Shown piece by piece: positions 46,701 through 58,528 of a DNA stretch of 64,000 nucleotides. The number at the start of each line of letters is the position of its first letter. The first letter of the stretch is position 1. Both the position numbers and the translations under genes were made by a program. Below the pieces are notes generated by a model. That model was given only the letters and a program-made list of their open reading frames with translations, made no database searches and had not been told where the DNA came from. The stretch comes from Culex pipiens pallens (taxonomy: Eukaryota > Arthropoda > Insecta > Diptera > Culicidae). The stretch lies in contig NC_068938.1 of assembly GCF_016801865.2 (NCBI RefSeq), positions 199,371,077-199,435,076 on the forward strand, in the 5' to 3' direction.

Positions 46701-49700
46701 TTTGATACTGGACATGAAATTTGACATTTTGGCAGTAGTGGCCACCACCTGGAGTGGCCGCAGGCCCCGGGGATGTTCCGATAACATTTGCGGAACCATA
46801 AGAGTGGGGGCAATATGGGTATCAAACTTTAGGGATTTTGATACTGGACATGAAATTTGACATTTTGGCAGTAGTGGCCACCACCTGGAGTGGCCGCAGG
46901 CCCCGGGGATGTTCCGATAAGGGGACATTTGCGGAACCATAAGAGTGGGGGCAATATGGGTATCAAACTTTAGGTATTTTGATACTGGACATGAAATTTG
47001 ACATTTTGGCAGTAGTGGCCACCACCTGGAGTGGCCGCAGGCCCCGGGGATGTTCCGATAAGGGGACATTTGCGGAACCATAAGAGTGGGGGCAATATGG
47101 GTATCAAACTTTAGGGATTTTGATACTGGACATGAAATTTGACATTTTGGCAGTAGTGGCCACCACCTGGAGTGGCCGCAGGCCCCGGGGATGTTCCGAT
47201 AAGGGGACATTTGCGGAACCATAAGAGTTTGGGCAATATGGGTATCAAACTTTAGGGATTTTGATACTGGACATGAAATTTGACATTTTGGCAGTAGTGG
47301 CCACCACCTGGAGTGGCCGCAGGCCCCGGGGATGTTCCGATAAGGGGACATTTGAGGAACCATAAGAGTGGGGGCAATATGGGTATCAAACTTTAGAGAT
47401 TTTGATACTGGACATGAAATTTGACATTTTGGCAGTAGTGGCCACCACCTGGAGTGGCCGCAGGCCCCGGGGATGTTCCGATAAGGGGACATTTGCGGAA
47501 CCATAAGAGTTGGGGCAATATGGGTATCAAACTTTAGGGATTTTGATACTGGACATGAAATTTGACATTTTGGCAGTAGTGGCCACCACCTGGAGTGGCC
47601 GCAGGCCCCGGGGATGTTCCGATAGGGGGACATTTGCGGAACCATAAGAGTTTGGGCAATATGGGTATCAAACTTTAGGGATTTTGATACTGGACATGAA
47701 ATTTGACATTTTGGCAGTAGTGGCCACCACCTGGAGTGGCCGCAGGCCCCGGGGATGTTCCGATAAGGGGACATTTGCGGAACCATAAGAGTTGGGGCAA
47801 TATGGGTATCAAACTTTAGGGATTTTGATACTGGACATGAAATTTGACATTTTGGCAGTAGTGGCCACCACCTGGAGTGGCCGCAGGCCCCGGGGATGTT
47901 CCGATAAGGGGACATTTGAGGAACCATAAGAGTGGGGGCAATATGGGTATCAAACTTTAGAGATTTTGATACTGGACATGAAATTTGACATTTTGGCAGT
48001 AGTGGCCACCACCTGGAGTGGCCGCAGGCCCCGGGGATGTTCCGATAAGGGGACATTTGCGGAACCATAAGAGTGGGGGCAATATGGGTATCAAACTTTA
48101 GGTATTTTGATACTGGACATGAAATTTGACATTTTGGCAGTAGTGGCCACCACCTGGAGTGGCCGCAGGCCCCGGGGATGTTCCGATAACATTTGCGGAA
48201 CCATAAGAGTTGGGGCAATATGGGTATCAAACTTTAGGGATTTTGATACTGGACATGAAATTTGACATTTTGGCAGTAGTGGCCACCACCTGGAGTGGCC
48301 GCAGGCCCCGGGGATGTTCCGATAAGGGGACATTTGCGGAACCATAAGAGTGGGGGCAATATGGGTATCAAACTTTAGGAATTTTGATACTGGACATGAA
48401 ATTTGACATTTTGGCAGTAGTGGCCACCACCTGGAGTGGCCGCAGGCCCCGGGGATGTTCCGATAACATTTGCGGAACCATAAGAGTGGGGGCAATATGG
48501 GTATCAAACTTTAGGGATTTTGATACTGGACATGAAATTTGACATTTTGGCAGTAGTGGCCACCACCTGGAGTGGCCGCAGGCCCCGGGGATGTTCCGAT
48601 AAGGGGACATTTGCGGAACCATAAGAGTGGGGGCAATATGGGTATCAAACTTTAGGTATTTTGATACTGGACATGAAATTTGACATTTTGGCAGTAGTGG
48701 CCACCACCTGGAGTGGCCGCAGGCCCCGGGGATGTTCCGATAAGGGGACATTTGCGGAACCATAAGAGTGGGGGCAATATGGGTATCAAACTTTAGGGAT
48801 TTTGATACTGGACATGAAATTTGACATTTTGGCAGTAGTGGCCACCACCTGGAGTGGCCGCAGGCCCCGGGGATGTTCCGATAAGGGGACATTTGCGGAA
48901 CCATAAGAGTGGGGGCAATATGGGTATCAAACTTTAGGGATTTTGATACTGGACATGAAATTTGACATTTTGGCAGTGGTGGCCACCACATGGAGTGGCC
49001 GCAGGCCCCGGGGATGTTCCGATAAGGGGACATTTGCGGAACCATAAGAGTGGGGGCAATATGGGTATCAAACTTTAGGGATTTTGATACTGGACATGAA
49101 ATTTGACATTTTGGCAGTAGTGGCCACCACCTGGAGTGGCCGCAGGCCCCGGGGATGTTCCGATAAGGGGACATTTGCGGAACCATAAGAGTGGGGGCAA
49201 TATGGGTATCAAACTTTAGGGATTTTGATACTGGACATGAAATTTGACATTTTGGCAGTAGTGGCCACCACCTGGAGTGGCCGCAGGCCCCGGGGATGTT
49301 CCGATAAGGGGACATTTGCGGAACCATAAGAGTTGAGGCAATATGGGTATCAAACTTTAGGGATTTTGATACTGGACATGAAATTTGACATTTTGGCAGT
49401 AGTGGCCGCCACCTGGAGTGGCCGCACGCCCCGGGGATGTTCCGATAAGGGGACATTTGCGGAACCATAAGAGTGGGGGCAATATGGGTATCAAACTTTA
49501 GGGATTTTGATACTGGACATGAAATTTGACATTTTGGCAGTGGTGGCCACCACATGGAGTGGCCGCAGGCCCCGGGGATGTTCCGATAAGGGGACATTTG
49601 CGGAACCATAAGAGTGGGGGCAATATGGGTATCAAACTTTAGGGATTTTGATACTGGACATGAAATTTGACATTTTGGCAGTAGTGGCCACCACCTGGAG

Positions 49701-51758
49701 TGGCCGCAGGCCCCGGGGATGTTCCGATAAGGGGACATTTGCGGAACCATAAGAGTGGGGGCAATATGGGTATCAAACTTTAGGGATTTTGATACTGGAC
49801 ATGAAATTTGACATTTTGGCAGTGGTGGCCACCACATGGAGTGGCCGCAGGCCCCGGGGATGTTCCGATAAGGGGACATTTGCGGAACCATAAGAGTGGG
49901 GGCAATATGGGTATCAAACTTTAGGGATTTTGATACTGGACATGAAATTTGACATTTTGGCAGTAGTGGCCACCACCTGGAGTGGCCGCAGGCCCGGGGG
50001 TGTTCCGATAAGGGGACATTTGCGGAACCATAAGAGTGGGGGCAATATGGGTATCAAACTTTAGGGATTTTGATACTGGACATGAAATTTGACATTTTGG
50101 CAGTAGTGGCCACCACCTGGAGTGGCCGCAGGCCCCGGGGATGTTCCGATAAGGGGACATTTGCGGAACCATAAGAGTGGGGGCAATATGGGTATCAAAC
50201 TTTAGGGATTTTGATACTGGACATGAAATTTGACATTTTGGCAGTAGTGGCCACCACCTGGAGTGGCCGCAGGCCCCGGGGATGTTCCGATAAGGGGACA
50301 TTTGCGGAACCATAAGAGTTGAGGCAATATGGGTATCAAACTTTAGGGATTTTGATACTGGACATGAAATTTGACATTTTGGCAGTAGTGGCCACCACCT
50401 GGAGTGGCCGCAGGCCCCGGGGATGTTCCGATAAGGGGACATTTGCGGATCCATAAGAGTGGGGGCAATATGGGTATCAAACTTTAGGGATTTTGATACT
50501 GGACATGAAATTTGACATTTTGGCAGTAGTGGCCACCACCTGGAATGGCCGCAGGCCCCGGGGATGTTCCGATAAGGGGACATTTGCGGAACCATAAGAG
50601 TGGGGGCAATATGGGTATCAAACTTTAGGGATTTTGATACTGGACATGAAATTTGACATTTTGGCAGTAGTGGCCACCACCTGGAGTGGCCGCAGGCCCC
50701 GGGGATGTTCCGATAAGGGGACATTTGCGGAACCATAAGAGTGGGGGCAATATGGGTATCAAACTTTAGGGATTTTGATACTGGACATGAAATTTGACAT
50801 TTTGGCAGTAGTAGCCACCACCTGGAGTGGCCGCAGGCCCCAGGGATGTTCCGATAAGGGGACTTTTGCGGAACCATAAGAGTGGGGGCAATATGGGTAT
50901 CAAACTTTAGGTATTTTGATACTGGACATGAAATTTGACATTTTGGCAGTAGTGGCCACCACCTGGAGTGGCCGCAGGCCCCGGGGATGTTCCGATAAGG
51001 GGACATTTGCGGAACCATAAGAGTGGGGGCAATATGGGTATCAAACTTTAGGGATTTTGATACTGGACATGAAATTTGACATTTTGGCAGTAGTGGCCAC
51101 CACCTGGAGTGGCTGCAGGCCCCGGGGATGTTCCGATAAGGGGACATTTGCGGAACCATAAGAGTTGAGGCAATATGGGTATCAAACTTTAGGGATTTTG
51201 ATACTGGACATGAAATTTGACATTTTGGCAGTAGTGGCCACCACCTGGAGTGGCCGCAGGCCCCGGGGATGTTCCGATAAGGGGACATTTGCGGAACCAT
51301 AAGAGTGGGGGCAATATGGGTATCAAACTTTAGGTATTTTGATACTGGACATGAAATTTGACATTTTGGCAGTAGTGGCCACCACCTGGAGTGGCCGCAG
51401 GCCCCGGGGATGTTCCGATAGGGGGACATTTGCGGAACCATAAGAGTTGGGGCAATATGGGTATCAAACTTTAGGGATTTTGGTACTGGACATGAAATTT
51501 GACATTTTGGCAGTAGTGGCCACCACCTGGAGTGGCCGCAGGCCCTGGGGATGTTCCGATAAGGGGACATTTGCGGAACCATAAGAGTTGGGGGAATATG
51601 GGTATCAAACTTTAGGGATTTTGATACTGGACATAAAATTTGACATTTTGGCAGTAGTGGCCACCACCTGGAGTGGCCGGAGGCCCCGGGGATGTTCCGA
51701 TAAGGGGACATTTGCGGAACCATAAGATTTGGGGCAATATGGGAATCAAACTCTAGGG
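43762..51758. repeat. 141-bp satellite array of copy C (about 57 monomers)
   Basis: Same unit. TTTGAGG monomers fall at 44400, 44964, 45669 and 46233 (four-, five- and four-monomer steps), matching copy B monomer for monomer. Paired 5-bp deletions occur at 46503/46780 and 48185/48462. The pairs repeat at exactly 1682 bp, that is 12 monomers less 10 bases. From about 48900 the right-hand variant set appears (GTGGTGGCCACCACATGG, CGCACG, GACTTTTG). The last monomers carry the shared right-edge variants. Confidence 0.97.
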
Positions 51759-52138
51759 TTTGTGTGATGTGTCTTTAACACATGGTTCTGAATTACTCTT
51801 TGTAATAAATTTTATTGTTTGCGAAATATTACTTGAAAATTGTTCATTGCCGAAAGTGCCGAAACAGAGAATTGATGAAATGATTTCATATCAACTGGCC
51901 CGAAAATTTTGCCATTATGATAAGCTGAAGAAGCGTTTGAAGGTTTTAAACGTTATCAAACGTCAAAATACCATGAGACCATCTTTGAGCAAAAATAATA
52001 GATCTTACGAAATAACTATTTCGTGATTGATTTTGTGGCAAAGAAACGTAAATATTAAAAAACTATAAAAATTTCATTTACTTTTGTGTCCGAAGTTCTT
52101 CGTCATGATGGTTATGCCTGTAGGATTACCACTGCACC
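51759..52138 (+). other. Right flank of element C, with sub-terminal repeat and stem-loop
   Basis: Copy of the 380-bp right flank with the 88-codon open frame (51760-52026), the inverted 14-mer (52091-52104) and the stem-loop (52110-52130). Confidence 0.75.
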
Positions 52139-52149
52139 TTTTTTTTTGC

Positions 52150-52680
52150 ATTTTTTTGTTTTCGTCAAATCTTAATTTTTTTGAAAACTTCAAGTCTGCG
52201 GTACGGTTCGTGTACAATCTTCGTCGCCGAGACTCAACAGCAGCTGTAAGGCATTCAATTCTTGGACACGACCTTCCCGACAACTACAACCTGCGGACGT
52301 GCTGTTTCATCAAACGCGGATACGACGGCAACCTGCCCGAATACCTTCAGGAACACCTGGTTCACGGACAACACCAGCGCACGCGGTCGCTAATTGTCCC
52401 AAGGCACACAGCATCAAGCGGAAAGAGCATCATGATTGCCGGCGTTACCCTATGGAACAACCTGCCGATCGAGGCGAAGATGATACCAACACTATCGTCT
52501 TTCAAAAGTGCTCTGAAACGATCATTTCAAAATTAGTTATTAGGCCTTCTGCAATTTGTTTGATTTTATCTTTGGATCTTTTATAACCTCCTGTTGTTCC
52601 TTCCTTGACTTGATTTAAAGTGTTATGCTAACAAGTTGACGTGCCCAATAAAACAACAAATTACAAATTACAAATTACTA
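52150..52680 (+). mobile_element. 5'-truncated non-LTR retrotransposon (CR1/L2/Jockey-like), 3' end
   Basis: The segment contains the C-terminal end of a reverse-transcriptase ORF (52183-52536), then a 3' UTR with AATAAA at 52647-52652 and a tandem tail of the type ACAAATT (52655-52680). The 5' part of the element is missing; its border lies in T-rich DNA just after element C. A short 3' UTR and a small tandem repeat tail are usual in the CR1/L2 group. No target duplication was identified. Confidence 0.65.
52183..52536 (+). pseudogene. C-terminal fragment of non-LTR reverse transcriptase ORF
   Basis: About 117 codons with the pattern typical of the region after the reverse-transcriptase domain in CR1/L2/Jockey-type elements. 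A basic RFVYNLRRRD segment is followed by NLPEYLQEHL, RTRSLIVPR, then GVTLWNNLP and a final FKSALKR. The upstream polymerase palm motifs are absent, so the product would be inactive. The frame is open upstream into element C's right end by chance. It is a truncated remnant from the usual abortive reverse transcription. Confidence 0.65.
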
Positions 52681-52721
52681 ATAATTACTAATGAAAACAA
52701 CTGAACTAGCGTAAAATATTT

Positions 52722-53135
52722 TTTCTACTTTTCCTGTCATTCTCGCGTGACGAAACAGCCTACTTTTATCTACTAAAAATAACAGAATCGAATAGAAACA
52801 CATTTCAAAACAAATGCTGCAAAGTTCTACTTTTCAGCACTGAAATGGATGCTGAAAAGTTGAACTTTTCAGCACAAGTTTTGAAAAGTAATACTTTTCA
52901 ACATTTTTTTTTTTTATTTAAACGATTTATTGACAAAATACATAAACATTCGACTTATAAATTCACTCAATGGGTGTTTTCAGAAATGCAAAAAATGTTG
53001 TATGGAACTCGTTGCAAACCTTGATTTTTTCAGCACTTATCGTATTTATCCAACTCGGTGAACCTCGTTGGATAAATGTACGATACGTGCTGAAAAAATC
53101 TTCTTTTTGCAACTTGTTGCATAAACTACTATTAA
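52722..53135 (-). repeat. Inverted single copy of the 429-bp repeat
   Basis: Read on the minus strand it starts with the AGTAGTTTATGCAACAAGTT motif and runs through the same two foldbacks and the AATGACAGGAAAAGTA motif seen at 22532-23390. It is one near full-length unit, about 414 bp. Confidence 0.75.
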
Positions 53136-53352
53136 AACATTTTTTTCATTCAAAAACCACCTATTTTTTAATTTCTTTTTCAAACATTACTAATTTTTAA
53201 TTCTTGCAATATGTTCGTGAGTTTATCCATTCTTTCAAAGTCGTACGACTAAAATATTATGTGAGTTTATCAATTCCTTGGAAACAAACTATTCTTCACG
53301 GTTGGAATATTTTAGTGACTTTTTCCATTCTATAGATACGTATTTGAAAAAA

Positions 53353-54245
53353 GATCAGTAGTGCGGTGCCTGTGTTGACGCGCAGTCCTGTTTTTTCGTG
53401 TTATTTTTCGTCTCTTTTGTGTCGCTGTTTGAGAGCATAATTGACAAAGGGAGCGCGTGGTCGTAAAAAATATTCGGAGTGAAAGTTATTTTTTTTTTGT
53501 GTGCCTTTTGTTTCGCATTTTTGTCGTGTATTGTGTGCTGCGAGGAGAAAATTATTCGGAGTGAAAAGTGATTTCTTTTGTGATTTTCAAAGCCCTTCCT
53601 GTATCATTGTTGATCGGAAGGCACGGCGTCGGGTGGATTGTGTTTAAATTTTTCGAATAAGGTTTTATTTTTTTTTTGCGATGAAAAAGCCATTTCTATG
53701 TAATGAACGAAAGACGCACTGACATTTTGGATCGTTGAGTTAATAGTGGAGCAAAATAACTGTGTGTGAGTGATTTTGTGTGTTAACCAGAAAGACCTTC
53801 CCATAGCATCGTTGCTCGGAAGGCTCGGCGACGAGTCTGTTATGAAAGTCCTCCCCATAGCGTCGTAGCTCGGGAGGCATCGAAATGCCAATACCTTATC
53901 CTACTAACCCAAAAAAAAATTAATCACGTGATGCTTGAAGGAGATGCTGTGGATTCAACGGTCTCAAGCGGTATCAACAAGTACATAGCGAAATACTATG
54001 TGCTTGATGAGTCTGCAACTTCAACTATCGGACTAACATTCCTCCCTTTCGTTGAACTGCAGGCTTCTTGGGAGGGCGCCGGTATTGACTAATGAAGTCG
54101 GGGTCTTCAGGGGTTAAACAGTGAACGGATGGTTGGCTCCCACTGATCATTTTTGATTCATTGTTTAACTTCAGCTGATCTGTCAATAACGGAGTAGCAG
54201 CTCATTGGCAGTCAACCATGCTCATGTTCATGCTCATGCTCATGC
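53353..54245 (+). mobile_element. 893-bp retroposon with CATGCT tail and 22-bp target duplication
   Basis: The bases at 53331-53352 are repeated exactly at 54246-54267. The element ends in CATGCTCATGTTCATGCTCATGC. Internally a motif CCATAGC(A/G)TCGT(T/A)GCTCGG with flanking purines recurs (about 53805 and 53855, and more diverged near 53600). No protein domain is visible. Long perfect duplication and short tandem tail indicate target-primed reverse transcription. It may be a SINE-like composite using a LINE 3' end shared with 23802-23997. Confidence 0.8.
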
Positions 54246-54267
54246 TATAGATACGTATTTGAAAAAA

Positions 54268-55462
54268 AATCTATCGTTTAACAAAATCTTACTTTGAAAA
54301 TATATTTTTAAAGTGTGTGTCTCTCTCGTCCAAAAAACATCTCCAAAAATCCGGGAGCAATTAAAAAACTCTAATTACAAACTAAAGCTCTTTTTCGACC
54401 ATTTGTTCTTTCAAGGTTTTGTCTGTTGGCATTCGACCATTTGTCCATTTAAATTTTAATCAGTTTCTGTCGATTTTCACATTTTAACACATTTTGTAGA
54501 TGTAGGTAAAATAGCTCAAAAAGAGGTAGAAAAATTCATCCACCCAAATTTTCAGCCTTTCAAAATTCACCTTTTTTCAGTGAATTGATTGCACTTTATA
54601 AGGTAATTTTTAATTTGGTTCACCCTAAAACATCCTAAAACGTGTGTCACCCCCAGACTGTTGCCATCTCTAATACCCCAAACTCACCCTCAAAAAGGAG
54701 CTTATTCGCCCTCAAGTCATCGTTTTCACACACACACACACGCAAAATGACACAAAAATGAATTATTAACCACGCCACGCGCGCGCCACACGAACTCAGA
54801 CACGTTTTACGAGCTAGTGATGGTTTGTGCCCTACGCGTTGGATCGCGTATTCCGTGGACGGCCCCCATCCCAGTTTTGGGAGATTGCGACGCCAGGCGA
54901 GATTTGACTGGCCAAATTGGCATAATATCGATTAAATCGTATTGGGAATCTCATTCCCCAACCTTGAAGAAGCAAAAAAAATGATAGCGAAGATATCGAG
55001 AGACAATATTTCGAAGAAGTTCATGAGTGGGCCAATAAATCGACCCCATGTGGAGTTCGTTCCATATGGGAGATTCCTTCGGAGTTTATTAATTAAGCAT
55101 TAGGCCAATGACTTTCCTTGAGTTTCGTTTGAGGTCGAGCTGAGCAGACCAAAGGGCCAAAGGTCCAAAGGACATCCCTCATCCCCCCCCCTTCAAGTGG
55201 TAGGATAGAAACAATCGTATAAACTTTGTCGTTCGAGTCTGTCTCAAACAAATAAATCCAGTTGGAGAGAGTTGTGGTGAATTATTTATAGATGCTGGCC
55301 AGCAGGGACGTGTTGTTGTCGTCATGCATTTATTTGTCTTCTAGCCGGCAAATGAGATCTACTGAATGAAATGAGAAATATGGTATGAATTTATTTGTAA
55401 ATTTTGTATTTGAAATTGAATTGGGAGGAAAAATTTTAGACACATAAAATACATTACAGCAT
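54268..55462. other. Non-coding DNA, no recognisable gene
   Basis: Mixed composition with a CA-repeat run near 54730 and an isolated C9 tract near 55185. No convincing frames or repeats shared with the rest of the window. Confidence 0.45.
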
Positions 55463-55479
55463 ATTATTATAAAATGTTT

Positions 55480-56516
55480 TGCCCGGTGTTGCAATCGTCG
55501 CTTCATCTATTTGAGTCTCCCTCTCTTGAGACTCGACTCGACTCAAATTGGAAGAGCAGCAACTTTAAGGATCTCGGTGAGGACTTTCCAATTACATGAA
55601 ATTTTATTATTTATTATATTTGCATTATGTATTATTAAATAACAGCACACTAGACACACCCTAGATTAGATTAGACAAAAAATAAATATGCTGATTAATC
55701 CCATTACACAAAAAAAAAATTCTAACTAGTTAAATGCTTTTGAATCGGTCGTTTTAATTTAAGTTCTAACTCTCACATTTAAATAAAACAGATGAATAAA
55801 TAAATATTTGATGCTCCCTCCGCATCGCTGTAAGAGTTTAAATTCAAGATTCTAATTATGCGTTAAATCATCTTTAGCCTCGAATTTCGCTTAAACACAT
55901 AATAATTTATAGAAAAATATATAAACTTCGCTTTACTCTTACAGTCGATAGCTTGAGTTTAACAGCAGACATGTTAAAACTGTGTTTAATCAGCATTGTT
56001 TTACCTGAGGAAGTTTAGTAATACTACAGACAATTTAATCATGCACGGCTTCGTCGCGTTGTATCTGCCGTGACTTTAAATCGAATATATATAAATCATG
56101 CATCTTTTATACTGTACAATCATCTGTATAAGTTTAATAACCAAAAAACTAAATTTACTTGACTCGCCCGCAATACCTTTCGGGGTATATCCTAGGGTTC
56201 TACCTCTCCTACTAACATTGAGTCCAAAACCTCCCTACAAACATCTATACCACTAAGGTGACGTAGGGGTCCCTGCGCACTTTAGATAGGTGTTTACTAA
56301 CATTCCTTCATTTCCCCGAGGATAGCTTGGACCCGGCGTGGACCCCCTTATGCCCTGGGCTGTATTACACACTCATCAAAAGATGAAGACATGGTATCTC
56401 CCGTGTTGGATTATTGTTCCGGATGAGGGTCTAACACAACCATACCAAACAGTGGGATAAGCGTTGTGGAGCCTTCCGGTGGTGGGGCGTCCTCCAAATG
56501 CTAATGCTAATGCTAA
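55480..56516 (+). mobile_element. 1.04-kb retroposon with AATGCT tail and 17-bp target duplication
   Basis: ATTATTATAAAATGTTT occurs at 55463-55479 and again at 56517-56533. The element ends in CAAATGCTAATGCTAATGCTAA. The interior is AT-rich (a UTR-like middle), with a more GC-rich last 350 bp. No ORF with recognisable domains. Its 3' part differs from the two TGCT-tailed elements at 23802 and 53353, so it is a separate family with the same kind of tail. Confidence 0.8.
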
Positions 56517-56533
56517 ATTATTATAAAATGTTT

Positions 56534-58528
56534 GAGCTAAAAGCTAAAAATATAAATTTCAACGATTTTTTTTTTTCACAGAAATACATCTTTCGGATTG
56601 GGATAGTTCAAATGAGTTCAAATATATTAAAAATGGCAATCATCGCAGAAAGCTTCAACTATTTTTTATGGATCACTATTCTATACCCTTAATAAACCAA
56701 CCAACTATCAGCTCATTGACTCATAAACCAGCAACTATATCTAGCTTATAACGGCTTTGCACCAACATTCAGAGATTTACGAAACTCTCCACAAATTCCA
56801 TAAGATTAGCATAATTGAAAGGCCACTCTCGATATCGCCCTCCCACCCAAAAGCTTCGGTCTGTTCCAAGAAGCTCAAGTTCCAACAAGTTTCATCGAAC
56901 CGTTCTGGGTCCATCGTAAGTGCAGAGAGAGTAGGTCATCCCTCCTAATCTCCCTAATCATATTTGGCAAATGGGTTCCGGCTGTTGTGCCCTCTGTTGC
57001 CGGGATTCCCTGCAGCAATATGGTAAAGTTGGTAGAAACTTCAAGTCCACTGCAAACCACTTCCACAATGTTGATCCTGCTCGACAAGACATTTCAATTT
57101 CACTCTATCAACAGGACCCGATGGCTTTGGAGCTTCCTCGTGACATTGTAAAATCTCTAATGAATGATTGATAAGTTTCCGCACAATCAACACAAGCTTT
57201 TGTGCAAAGCTGCAAAGATACTGTCTCCGAGGTTGGATTTTCCCTGTTGAAGAAAAGCGGAATAACAGGATCCAGATGCCCTCCAGAGAGGAAGTAAATT
57301 GCAATTTATAATTAATGAGACGTGCTCCAAGGACATCGACTATCAAATGGGGGATAAACTGTCTAGTCAGTTTGGGAACACTGCAATGAAATGCTGTTGG
57401 ACGCAGAAGCAAATCAACAATTAACAGCAGATTATGTCAAGTAGTTTCATGAAGAGTAATCAATTTTTTCAGATGATTTAGTTTTTATTTGATTAAGATA
57501 CATTTTCGAGAAATTAAATCAATTTTGGCGCGTCTCAAAAACTATGAAATAAATCTACGAAAAAACGAAAACTTTGAACTTTTCCAAACTATTCAAAGTA
57601 GTTCTGGATCGACAAACTACTTTTTCAACCTCCCCTAAAGGCACATTCTGTAATTTCAGTCAGTTGTGCTACAAGTGTTCGTTTTCAATTTTCTTTCCTC
57701 CTTTGCCTTAAGCCGAATAAAACTTTTGGCAATTTTTCCCTCGATCAACGTTTTCCCCTTCGTTACAACATATATGCGGAAATCTATCGCTTATTCAATG
57801 AGCGAATGTGCTTGGGAACTATTCCCATACGTGAGAAATGCGATAGAGCAAATTCCTCCAAACTCAGCTTGGATGTGTGTCGTCTCCATTGGGAATCTCA
57901 ACGGAACCAGCTGAGTCAGAGACCACAGTACTGCTGATGAGGAAACTGGTAGAGTAGGTAGCGGGCGTACAGGAATAAGGAAATTGAATAAATTTTACTC
58001 ACATTGCGTTTTCACATCACGGAGACCCGTTTGCCGACCGAAATCTGTCCTTTAGCTGTCTGATTAGGTTAGTGGTGTGGCAACATGTGGTGGGTTAGGT
58101 TGTTAAAGATTAGTTGATCAAGCCTATAGCTTAAAAAAACACACATTTTTGGACTTGATATTTTAATAAATCTAATGGTAAACATCAAAACATACCATCA
58201 AATATATTTTGATGGTAAAATGTTTAATGGAAAAATCTCTCTTGAACAAAATTAATGTAATGGGTCATTAGAATCCTTTAAATTCAGGGGTGCCAACCTT
58301 TTGGCCATGCGGGCCAGATCTGATTTTTCTGAAGCAGTGGCGGGCCTAATGTTTGATGATAGTTGATAAAGTAAAAAAAAATCATTAAATTATTTTTATC
58401 AGGCACTTTTCAAGTAAACAAGTTAATAAACTAGTGTTCCAAATAAGATTCATATAACAAATATAACTTTGAAAAAAGTTTTTATTTGATTTATTTGAAT
58501 TTTGTTTTGATTATAATTTTAATTGTTT
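56534..58528. other. Mostly low-repeat DNA, possible gene-associated region
   Basis: The 56750-57960 part has balanced composition and open frames on both strands (123 codons minus at 57041-57412; 82 codons plus at 57666-57914). None shows a recognisable domain, and no consistent splice chain was found. The right part (58130-58528) is AT-rich. Confidence 0.35.

Larger units (their letters stand above)
42945..52138 (+). mobile_element. Copy C of satellite-bearing Helentron/HINE-like element (shorter)
   Basis: It has the same termini: the 14-mer at 42945-42958 after seven T, the inverted 14-mer at 52091-52104, the stem-loop at 52110-52130, and the end CTGCACC before nine T. The left flank (42945-43761) and right flank (51759-52138) match A and B. 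The array (43762-51758) holds about 57 monomers and is uninterrupted: the 942-bp insertion seen in A and B is absent. C is therefore either an older form without the insertion or a deletion derivative produced by exchange between monomers. Confidence 0.65.

Noticed and set aside
1608..51758. Centromeric satellite
   Set aside because: The arrays are short, bounded by identical mobile-element ends and separated by ordinary DNA. Nothing here shows centromere function.
53604..53891. Minus-strand 95-codon ORF with repeated LPSxDAMGR
   Set aside because: It is the complement of the short internal repeat inside a retroposon and has no domain.
57041..57914. Host gene in the 56.7-58.0 kb region
   Set aside because: Open frames exist on both strands, but no recognisable domain, start or splice chain could be supported.
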